A stretch of DNA of 38,989 nt from positions 1 to 38,989 of the forward strand of contig DATGQI010000177.1 in NCBI GenBank assembly GCA_035304285.1. Reading direction: 5' to 3'. The notes beneath the pieces are model-generated. The model was not told the origin of the DNA, did not search any database, and saw nothing but the letters and a program-made list of their open reading frames with translations. Source of the DNA: IDS-8 sp035304285 (GTDB taxonomy: Bacteria > Pseudomonadota > Gammaproteobacteria > Steroidobacterales > Woeseiaceae). Of the stretch, positions 1 to 6,329 are shown piece after piece. A program made the translations under genes and the position numbers. Numbering within the stretch: the first letter of the stretch is position 1; each line of letters starts with the position of its first letter.

Positions 1-2104
1 CCTGTTGCAGCGTCTCCCGGCGCTCTTCGAGCTGGTTCAGGCGTGAACGTCCGTCTTGAACCAGCTTTCGCGCACTATCGAAGCGTGCCTGCAACTCGCG
101 AATGTCGTTCTTCAAGCGCCGCATCTCGTGTTCTCGCCCGAGAATGCCGGATTTCGGATCCGTGTCCCGACTGACTCGCAGCCATGATCCGCTGAGCCAA
201 AGGCCCTCGCTGGTAATCACCGACTGATCGTCGGCGAGCGTCGGACGCAGCGCCAACGCAGCATCGAGCGTATCGGCGATGCGCACCGAACGAAGCATGC
301 TGTCTATTGAAGCCGGCGCGTTACGGACCTTCTCCGCGAGGGTCCCTGGCTGTGCCGCACGGACAACGGCATCTTTCTGCAACAGCGTGATATTGCCGCT
401 TCGCAGTCGCGAAAGACTGGCAGCGACCTCCTGGACATCGTTCACGCAGACGGCCTGCAGGTACTGGCCGAGTACGGTTTCCACCGCCCGATCCCAGCCA
501 TCATCGACGTCCAGCAGCTTTACCACACGCGCGTTGTCCGCCAGACCAGCAGATTGCAGCCAGCCTTGCACGGTTTCGTTGCTTTCGCCGATCGCCGCCT
601 TTTGCACGGCTTCCAGCGACGCGTACCTGGACTCCGCTGCCTGCAGCGAGGCATGACGCTCATCTACCAGGCGCGTAAGCTTCTGGTCCTGTTCCCTTAG
701 TTTTCGAATCTTGTCGCTGATGTCGGTCAGCGCCCGTTCGAACTCGTCTCTCGCCTGTCGCTTCCGCAGTTCCTGCTCAGCCAGCTTGTCGAATTTTTGC
801 TTCAGCTCGTCCGGACTTTCAGCAAGTCGCGACTCCTCAAGCTTCTTGCGCCGTTCATTGAGGCTCTTCAACCTCGACTCCAGTTGCTCTGTCCGCGTCT
901 GCTCGACGTTCCGGATCTGCTGCGAGTCGTTGGCTTGAGAAGACCAGGTGTTCCAGCGCTCCTGCCAATCCGCCAGGGCTTTCTCTGCGCTTTCCAGGGA
1001 CGCCAGCGACTGGCGCTCGCTCTCGCGTGCTCGCTCCAGGTCAGGCACCAGCTCGTTGAGCGACAGTTCCAACTGCTCGATCTCGCTCTGGTCCTTGTTG
1101 ATGTGAGAGGCAATCTCTTTCGCGCCTTCAATCGCCTGCTCGAGATCCTTTTGCTGCCTCGCCCGAAGCTCGTGCGCATGCTCGATGGCCTGTTCGAGAC
1201 GGGCGATCTCCGATCCTGCTTTATAGAAGCGTCCCTGCACTACGCTGCACTCGTCCGAACGCTCGGTCTGGACGAGCCGCATCCGCTCTATTTCCGCTTC
1301 AGTCTTGCGCTGCTCCGCAACGATCGACTGCAGCGCCGTTTCCCGCTCCGACAGCAGCGAGCCTGCCTCCGCGGCTCCCGCGTCCAGGTCCCGGAGGCGC
1401 AAGGCCAGTAGCTCTGCGGATGTTCTCCTTTCGGAATCTTTCAGGCGCCCATAGCGCTCCGCGGTCTTCGCCTGCCTGTCCAGGTGCTTGATCTGCTTCT
1501 CGACTTCATCGAGAACGTCTTTCAGGCGGTCGAGATTTTCCTTCGTATGCTTGATCCTGTTCGACGTTTCGCGCCGTCGTTCCTTGTACTTGGAGATTCC
1601 GGCCGCTTCTTCCAGGAAGACCCGCATTTCTTCCGGTTTCGCCTCAATCAGGCGGGAGATCATCCCCTGCTCGATGATCGAATAGCTCCGCGGGCCCAGT
1701 CCGGTGCCGAGGAAGACGCCGGTAATATCCTTGCGCCGGCAACGCGTGCCGTTTAAGAAGTAGCTGGAAATACCATCACGCGATACCTCCCGCCGAATAC
1801 CAATCTCGGTGTACTTGGCGTACTGGCCTTCGAGCGTCGAGTCGGAATTGTCGAATAGCAGCTCCACGGACGAGGAACCAACCGGCTTCCTGGAACCGGA
1901 GCCATTGAAGATGACGTCGGTAATGGAATCACCGCGAAGGCGGCTCGCAGAACTCTCGCCCATTACCCAGCGAACCGCGTCGATGACGTTGGATTTACCG
2001 CAACCGTTCGGCCCCACGACACCGACAAGGTTGCTGGGGAAGGGAATGATGGTGGGGTCTACAAAGGACTTGAAGCCGGCGAGCTTGATCTTGCTTAATC
2101 GCAT
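1..2104 (-). CDS. smc: Chromosome segregation protein SMC (C-terminal part off the window)
   Basis: SMC is the ATPase of the bacterial condensin complex; it loops and organises the chromosome with ScpA and ScpB. The window holds the first 701 residues of a protein that is usually about 1,160-1,170 long; the frame stays open to position 2. The N-terminal ATPase half is clear: the start MRLSKIKLAGFKSF, a Walker A motif GPNGCGKS at residues 32-39, and the conserved stretch ending in EEAAGISKYKERR. A long charged coiled coil covers about 170-500. The globular hinge lies around 505-640 and includes the stretch LLDVDDGWDRAVETVLGQYL. The second coiled coil starts at the edge. The start is the ATG complementary to 2102-2104. 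It is divergent from the dksA gene. Identification is secure; the ABC signature and Walker B lie outside the window. Confidence 0.96.
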   Translation of the reverse strand, partial: MRLSKIKLAGFKSFVDPTIIPFPSNLVGVVGPNGCGKSNVIDAVRWVMGESSASRLRGDSITDVIFNGSGSRKPVGSSSVELLFDNSDSTLEGQYAKYTEIGIRREVSRDGISSYFLNGTRCRRKDITGVFLGTGLGPRSYSIIEQGMISRLIEAKPEEMRVFLEEAAGISKYKERRRETSNRIKHTKENLDRLKDVLDEVEKQIKHLDRQAKTAERYGRLKDSERRTSAELLALRLRDLDAGAAEAGSLLSERETALQSIVAEQRKTEAEIERMRLVQTERSDECSVVQGRFYKAGSEIARLEQAIEHAHELRARQQKDLEQAIEGAKEIASHINKDQSEIEQLELSLNELVPDLERARESERQSLASLESAEKALADWQERWNTWSSQANDSQQIRNVEQTRTEQLESRLKSLNERRKKLEESRLAESPDELKQKFDKLAEQELRKRQARDEFERALTDISDKIRKLREQDQKLTRLVDERHASLQAAESRYASLEAVQKAAIGESNETVQGWLQSAGLADNARVVKLLDVDDGWDRAVETVLGQYLQAVCVNDVQEVAASLSRLRSGNITLLQKDAVVRAAQPGTLAEKVRNAPASIDSMLRSVRIADTLDAALALRPTLADDQSVITSEGLWLSGSWLRVSRDTDPKSGILGREHEMRRLKNDIRELQARFDSARKLVQDGRSRLNQLEERRETLQQ

Positions 2105-2463
2105 CAGAAGGGATTACGCCATGCGCCTGTGAAATTTGCGGCATAGTGTAAAGTAATTTTCCGCATAAAACGATTGTCGCTGTGGCGAGACAAGACCGCG
2201 AATAGCGAGCCTTAAGTCGTCTTTGTTTTCTTTCTTCATCGCTGCAATTCTGTACCGAAGAGGTTGGTTACGTGATCTCGACAGTCGATGCCCGCGCCGG
2301 CCCCCGGTACCGGCGTTGACCACTTAAGCCCGGCTTTGCCAGCGGCTCGGGGGGAAGCTTGCAAATGCCTGCGGCAACGGGAAAAAACAGGTCGAAATGG
2401 GCTTCCATGTTCGGGCAACCGATGTATAATTCCGCGTTTTTCTCGGACCGGCAGGAGTGGAAG
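2105..2463. other. Intergenic region between divergent smc and dksA
   Basis: This 359-base spacer carries the dksA promoter near its right end. On the minus strand a 41-codon frame (2239 to 2114) and other short frames are open, but none has a convincing ribosome binding site. The smc promoter should lie here; an AT-rich patch at about 2135-2175 is the likeliest place, but I see no clear hexamer pair. No RNA gene or strong terminator is visible. Confidence 0.5.
2402..2430 (+). promoter_or_regulatory. Probable sigma-70 promoter of dksA-gluQ
   Basis: A perfect TATAAT lies at 2425-2430, directly preceded by TG, with a weak upstream hexamer (CTTCCA, 2402-2407) at 17-bp spacing. Transcription would begin near 2437, about 27 bases before the dksA start at 2464. 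This rules out the in-frame upstream ATG at 2359 as the main start. Confidence 0.6.
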
Positions 2464-3414
2464 ATGCCCGCAAAAAAGGCCGCGAGTAAGAAACAAAAGC
2501 GTGCTGGGGGCGGCAGGAAGACAACTGCATCCCGAAAGTCGGCTGCCAGCAAAAAAGCACCAGCCAAGAAGCGCAAAGTGAGCGCGAAAAAGTCTTCGAC
2601 CAAAAAGGCGTCGAAGAAGAAATCGGCCGCCCGGAAGAAGCCGGCGACGTCGAAAAAATCCACAAAGAAATCTGCCCGGAAGTCGACGAAGAAGTCCGCT
2701 TCCAAGAACTCAGTGAGGAAGAAGGTCACGAAAAAGGTAAGCAAAAAGTCGAAGGGTGCCGGAAAGACGGCCGCACGCAAGAAAACTGCTGCAAAACCCT
2801 CCGCAAAGAAAACTGCCGGTAAGAAGTCCAGCAGCAAGAAGTCGGTCAAACAGTCATCCAGCAGGGCTGCCAGCACCAGGAAGACAGCCGCAGCCGCCAG
2901 GCAGCCTTCCCGCAAGCCTGCGGCGCCGGCGGCCAGGACGAATGGCGCCGCGAAGCGAGCTTCCCGACAGGACCTGCTGGCCGGGCCTATTCATGGAATC
3001 GAGCCTTATTCCGTACGCCGCGGCGAGGAGTACATGAGCGCCGAGCAGCTGGAGCACTTTCGATCGATCCTGACCGCCTGGAAACGGGAATTGATGAACG
3101 AGGTCGATCGCACCGTGCACCACATGCAGGACGAAGCCGCGAACTTCCCGGATCCGAACGACCGGGCGACCCAGGAGTCGGAGTTCGGCCTCGAGCTGCG
3201 AACCCGCGACCGCGAACGTAAACTGCTTCGCAAGATCGATGCAGCGCTGGCACGAATCGACGATGGCACCTATGGCTATTGCGAGGAAACCGGAGAGGAG
3301 ATCGGCCTGAAGCGGCTGGAGGCTCGTCCGGTGGCGACATTGTCGCTGGAAGCGCAGGAACGCCGCGAGCTTGCGGAACGCCAGTTCAGGGATCGGGACG
3401 ACCGTTACCGATAA
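2464..3414 (+). CDS. dksA: DksA-family RNA polymerase-binding protein with a long histone-H1-like lysine-rich N-terminal tail
   Basis: A 316-residue protein with two parts. Residues 1 to about 170 are almost only Lys, Ala, Ser, Thr, Arg and Pro (about 50 Lys, no Asp or Glu), in AKK/SKK repeats like the tails of histone H1 and AlgP-type proteins. Residues about 180-316 are a full DksA domain, which binds the RNA polymerase secondary channel and acts with ppGpp on rRNA and amino-acid promoters. The coiled-coil tip motif is intact (D230, D233, A235 in FPDPNDRA). Of the four zinc-ribbon cysteines only C273 remains; the others are T276, S294 and A297, as in the zinc-independent DksA forms. The ATG at 2464 has AGGAG seven bases upstream and follows the promoter at 2402-2430. 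The E. coli neighbour gluQ follows directly. An internal ATG at 3034 with GAGGAG three bases before it could give a tail-less form, but this is speculative. Confidence 0.9.
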   Translation: MPAKKAASKKQKRAGGGRKTTASRKSAASKKAPAKKRKVSAKKSSTKKASKKKSAARKKPATSKKSTKKSARKSTKKSASKNSVRKKVTKKVSKKSKGAGKTAARKKTAAKPSAKKTAGKKSSSKKSVKQSSSRAASTRKTAAAARQPSRKPAAPAARTNGAAKRASRQDLLAGPIHGIEPYSVRRGEEYMSAEQLEHFRSILTAWKRELMNEVDRTVHHMQDEAANFPDPNDRATQESEFGLELRTRDRERKLLRKIDAALARIDDGTYGYCEETGEEIGLKRLEARPVATLSLEAQERRELAERQFRDRDDRYR

Positions 3415-4327
3415 GACTAACGGAAGGACCGGGGAGTACATCGGAAGATTTGCTCCGTCACCCACCGGTCCTCTGCACTTCGGCTCGCTGGTCGCGGCGG
3501 TCGCAAGTTACCTTCAGGCAAGATCCTGTCGGGGTCGCTGGCTGCTTCGCATCGAAGACATCGATCCGCCAAGGGAGCGCAAGGGCGCGGCTGACGCCAT
3601 CATCCGGGCGCTGGAGGCGTACGGCTTCGAGTGGGACGGGCCGGTGCTCTACCAGAGTCGCAACACCCCGCACCACCACGAGGTAGTCGAGCGCCTGCTC
3701 GAGGAAGGGTTGGCGTATCGGTGTGGCTGCTCGCGCCAGCGTCTTGCGACTGCTCCTCAAGGGCCGCTGGGGCGCATCTATCCCGGCACCTGTCGCGCCG
3801 GAAGCACCTCGCGGTCGAGCGCAATTCGTCTCAGGACTGACAACGAGCCGGTAGCTTTCGTCGATCTCGTGCAAGGTTCAGAAGAGCAGCGGCTGGAGTC
3901 GGAATCCGGCGACTTCGTCATTCGCCGGCGCGACAACCTCATCGCGTATCACCTGGCGGTGGTCGTGGATGATTTCAAACAGGGTGTGACCGAGGTCGTA
4001 AGAGGTGTGGACTTGCTGGAGTCGACACCGAGGCAGATCTACCTGCAGCGAAAGCTGGGCTACTCCACGCCACGATATGCGCACATCCCGGTCGTCGTGA
4101 ACAGGGCAGGACAGAAGCTCAGCAAAACGACAGGCGCGGGAGGAATATCGCTCGACAGACCTGCACAAACACTGTGCGCCGCACTGCGCGCACTCAGGCA
4201 GTCGGTTCCCAGTGACCTTGCCTCGGCTGGACAGCCGGCCGTGTGGGCCTTTGCAATGGAAAGGTGGACGCTGGACTCACTGGTTAACCAGCGCAGCGTG
4301 CCAGAGCCGCCAGAAGCCTATGGTTGA
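3371..4327 (+). CDS. gluQ: Glutamyl-Q tRNA(Asp) synthetase
   Basis: GluQ activates glutamate and attaches it to the queuosine base at position 34 of tRNA(Asp). It resembles the catalytic half of glutamyl-tRNA synthetase but lacks the anticodon-binding domain; 318 residues fits the family (about 300). Visible motifs are YIGRFAPSPTGPLHFGS (class I HIGH-type signature), RIEDIDPPRE, the zinc site C118, C120, Y137, C141, the VVVDDFKQGVTEVVRG core, and KLSKT as the KMSKS-type loop. No ATG or GTG lies before the conserved GRFAPSP block, so TTG at 3371 is the best start; AGGAA ends ten bases before it. This overlaps the end of dksA by 44 bases and implies translational coupling, though the exact start needs proof. 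The dksA-gluQ order is as in E. coli. Confidence 0.93.
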   Translation: MRNASSGIGTTVTDKTNGRTGEYIGRFAPSPTGPLHFGSLVAAVASYLQARSCRGRWLLRIEDIDPPRERKGAADAIIRALEAYGFEWDGPVLYQSRNTPHHHEVVERLLEEGLAYRCGCSRQRLATAPQGPLGRIYPGTCRAGSTSRSSAIRLRTDNEPVAFVDLVQGSEEQRLESESGDFVIRRRDNLIAYHLAVVVDDFKQGVTEVVRGVDLLESTPRQIYLQRKLGYSTPRYAHIPVVVNRAGQKLSKTTGAGGISLDRPAQTLCAALRALRQSVPSDLASAGQPAVWAFAMERWTLDSLVNQRSVPEPPEAYG

Positions 4328-4374
4328 ACCGGAAAATCCGCTATCTTAGCCGCGAAGCAGTACTGAGACAGTGA

Positions 4375-4791
4375 ATGAGTACCCGGCGCGTCATCAACAA
4401 GTACCCTAATCGTCGCCTTTACGATACTGAGGAAAGCCGCTACATCACCCTCGCGGATATACGGGACCTGGTGCTCGGGGAAGTGGAGTTCGTCGTCATC
4501 GACAAGAAGGACGGACGCGACATTACACGGTGCATCCTTCTGCAGGTGATCAGTGAGCGGGAGCAGCAGGAGGACCCGGTCCTGGGCAGGCGCTTCCTCC
4601 TGCAAGTCATCCGGTTGAGCGATGGCGGTGGAGCCGCAGCGCTCTCGGCGCATCTCGAAGAGAACCTCGAGGCGTTCCTGCAGCATCCGAGCCGTACCGC
4701 GAAGCAGCCAGCGCCAGCCTCGAATAGAGTGAGAACCAGTGTTTGCCACTGGAAGCCCCAGCTTCCGGCGGAGCGCAAGAAAGCTGGATAA
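4375..4791 (+). CDS. phaR: PhaR-type polyhydroxyalkanoate accumulation regulator, short form
   Basis: PhaR proteins bind DNA and polyhydroxyalkanoate granules and repress phasin genes. Residues 4-60 hold the family's diagnostic DNA-binding block (INKYPNRRLYDTEESRYITL, then a VVIDKKDGRDIT-type segment). Residues about 63-105 match the PHB_acc repeat region (ITR, LLQVI, then HLEENLEAFLQHP). The protein has 138 residues, shorter than the usual 180-200, with a low-complexity basic tail in place of the C-terminal part. The start is the ATG at 4375, 47 bases after gluQ. No PHA synthase, phasin or phaB gene lies in the window, so the regulated genes are elsewhere or the protein has another target. 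Confidence 0.85.
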   Translation: MSTRRVINKYPNRRLYDTEESRYITLADIRDLVLGEVEFVVIDKKDGRDITRCILLQVISEREQQEDPVLGRRFLLQVIRLSDGGGAAALSAHLEENLEAFLQHPSRTAKQPAPASNRVRTSVCHWKPQLPAERKKAG

Positions 4792-4905
4792 GGCTCCAGC
4801 TTTCCGCTGGCTGCCAAGGCCTGGCGAGAATTCGCCGACTCGGGAACAGAAGCGTGCAGGATCACGCCCCGCGGGCCACATCCCGCTAGATTCGCGCTGT
4901 CGATT

Positions 4906-4929
4906 GTCGCCGGCGAGACCGGCTCCTAA
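4906..4929 (-). repeat. REP-like palindromic element (single copy)
   Basis: Read on the minus strand this begins TTAGGAGCCGGTCTCGCCGG and forms a CCGG-TCTCG-CCGG hairpin after a GGAG head. That is the general plan of the extragenic palindromes of pseudomonads and xanthomonads. Only one clear copy is present in the window, so the call rests on resemblance alone. Confidence 0.35.
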
Positions 4930-4987
4930 AGCGGTCTGGTCCAACCATCGCACAAGCAGAAAAGCGGCGGCGACCTTTCGAAGATGC

Positions 4988-5017
4988 TTGACAGGCAGGT
5001 AGCGAATATCCTACTTT
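4988..5017 (+). promoter_or_regulatory. Candidate promoter for the small RNA or leader before yheT
   Basis: A perfect TTGACA at 4988-4993 is followed after 18 bases by TACTTT at 5012-5017. Transcription would begin near 5024. Nothing codes for protein between here and the terminator at 5089-5121. Confidence 0.5.
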
Positions 5018-5023
5018 GTGCAT

Positions 5024-5121
5024 TGCAGCAGGGATACGCTCCCCCGCCCCCTGTTGCAGATGCCTGAAGGAGTTAACACTCCACGGCCGGCCCCCTGCGC
5101 AAGCAGGGGGCCATTTTTTTT
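5024..5121 (+). ncRNA. Candidate small RNA or terminated leader, about 98 nt
   Basis: A promoter-like pair ends at 5017 and a very strong intrinsic terminator ends at 5121, defining a possible transcript of about 98 bases. It contains a hairpin GGGA/TCCC (5031-5043), a perfect stem GGAGT-taac-ACTCC (5069-5082), and the terminator stem. An upstream copy of GCCCCCTG (5045-5052) repeats the left arm of the terminator (5090-5097), so the right arm could pair with either copy. It could be an independent small RNA or a premature-termination leader for yheT. I do not recognise a known RNA family. Confidence 0.4.
5089..5121 (+). terminator. Strong intrinsic terminator
   Basis: A perfect 10-bp stem GGCCCCCTGC / GCAGGGGGCC with a GCAA loop is followed by one A and eight T. 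It lies 298 bases after phaR and 80 bases before the likely yheT start, so yheT probably needs its own promoter or read-through. Confidence 0.9.
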
Positions 5122-5200
5122 CCTGCGGTACCGCCAGGCATTGTCCGCTGTTCGGGTACCATGCAACGGGAACATCAAGAAGGCGAACCGAGCACCGCCC

Positions 5201-6241
5201 GTGGATACCGGAAAGCCCGCGGAAAGAATCCGCCCAAGCGATTTTCGGCCGGCACCGTGGCTGCGGAATCGTCATATGCAGACGGTGTTTCCATCTTTGC
5301 CGCTTCTCCGGCTGCCGCGACCGCCCCTTTTCCGGGAGATGCTTGAACTGCCGGACGGCGACGTGACAGTGGTCGATTGGCTTACGGAAATACCCAGCAC
5401 GACCGAAACATCACCTCTCCTGATCGTCTTGCACGGTTTGGAAAGCTCGGCGAAGTCTACCTACGCCCGGCAGCTGTTACACGCGGCCGCCGGCTGCGGA
5501 TGGCGGGCAGCCGTACTCCACTTTCGAGACTGCGGTGATTACCGTAACCGGCTCCCCCGCCGCTACCACGCCGGTGAGACAAGCGACCTGCGTTACTTCC
5601 TCCACAAGTTGCGGACTGACGGTCACGACGGGCCGCTGCTGGCGGCGGGCTATTCGCTGGGTGGCAACGTGCTGCTCAAGTACCTGGGCGAAAGCGCCGC
5701 CGAGACGCCGCTCCTCGCAGCGGCGGCCGTCAGTGTGCCCCTGAACCTGCACGAATCGTCGAAGGCATTAAGCAACGGCATATCAAGGTTTTATCAGACT
5801 TACCTGTTGTGCCGCATGAAGCGATCCGTCCTACGTAAGTTCAACCCGCACACGGCAGCGTTTGACTGGAACAAGGCGATGACCGCCACCACCTTTGCTG
5901 AATTTGACGACGCCGTAACGGCGCCGCTGCACGGTTTTGCCAGTAAGGACGATTACTACGACCGATGCAGCTCGGCCCGTTTCCTGAAGACGATCGAGCG
6001 TCCAACCCTCATCATCAACGCGCTGGACGATCCATTCATGACCCCGGACGTCATCCCGGATGAAAGCCATATCTCGGATTTTGTGACCCTGGAGGTGAGT
6101 GAACGCGGCGGGCACGTCGGGTTCATAGACGGCGGCACGCCGTGGCAACCCAGCTACTACCTGCCCAGGCGGATCATCGGGTTCCTTAAGGGGGAACTGT
6201 CAACGCAGCAAACGGAGATGGTCGCGATTCCCGGCCTTTGA
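5201..6241 (+). CDS. yheT: YheT-type alpha/beta hydrolase
   Basis: A 346-residue member of the YheT/EMB8 hydrolase family (COG0429), whose substrate in bacteria is not established. The family start-region motif NRHMQTVFPS is at about residues 23-32 and is followed by LELPDGD and LIVLHGLESS. The nucleophile elbow GYSLGGN gives S152, the acid is in DDPFM (D276 or D277), and the catalytic histidine is H305 in GGHVGF. The C-terminus is cytoplasmic in character and no signal peptide is seen. The frame is open back to 5018, but it would read through the terminator at 5089-5121. GTG at 5201 gives the spacing to HMQT found in E. coli YheT and is the chosen start; it lacks a strong ribosome binding site. 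Confidence 0.88.
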   Translation: MDTGKPAERIRPSDFRPAPWLRNRHMQTVFPSLPLLRLPRPPLFREMLELPDGDVTVVDWLTEIPSTTETSPLLIVLHGLESSAKSTYARQLLHAAAGCGWRAAVLHFRDCGDYRNRLPRRYHAGETSDLRYFLHKLRTDGHDGPLLAAGYSLGGNVLLKYLGESAAETPLLAAAAVSVPLNLHESSKALSNGISRFYQTYLLCRMKRSVLRKFNPHTAAFDWNKAMTATTFAEFDDAVTAPLHGFASKDDYYDRCSSARFLKTIERPTLIINALDDPFMTPDVIPDESHISDFVTLEVSERGGHVGFIDGGTPWQPSYYLPRRIIGFLKGELSTQQTEMVAIPGL

Positions 6242-6267
6242 ACGATCCCCGGCCTTTGAAAAAGACA

Positions 6268-6293
6268 AGGGATCGGCTTTTTGGCCGATCCCT
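6268..6293 (-). terminator. Terminator between convergent yheT and pnp
   Basis: A 10-bp stem AGGGATCGGC / GCCGATCCCT with a 6-base loop. On the minus strand it is followed by a T-rich run (TGTCTTTTTC), which suits termination of the rimP-pnp operon; on the plus strand only a weak T-rich tail follows. Confidence 0.65.
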
Positions 6294-6329
6294 GTTCACT
6301 TCTCTGTCGGCGCAGGACGCTAGCCCGGA

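Noticed and set aside
2268..2915. A 215-codon minus-strand frame with many Phe and Leu, membrane-like
   Set aside because: It is the reverse complement of the Lys/Ala-rich tail of the DksA gene, where AAG codons read as CTT. It runs across the dksA promoter.
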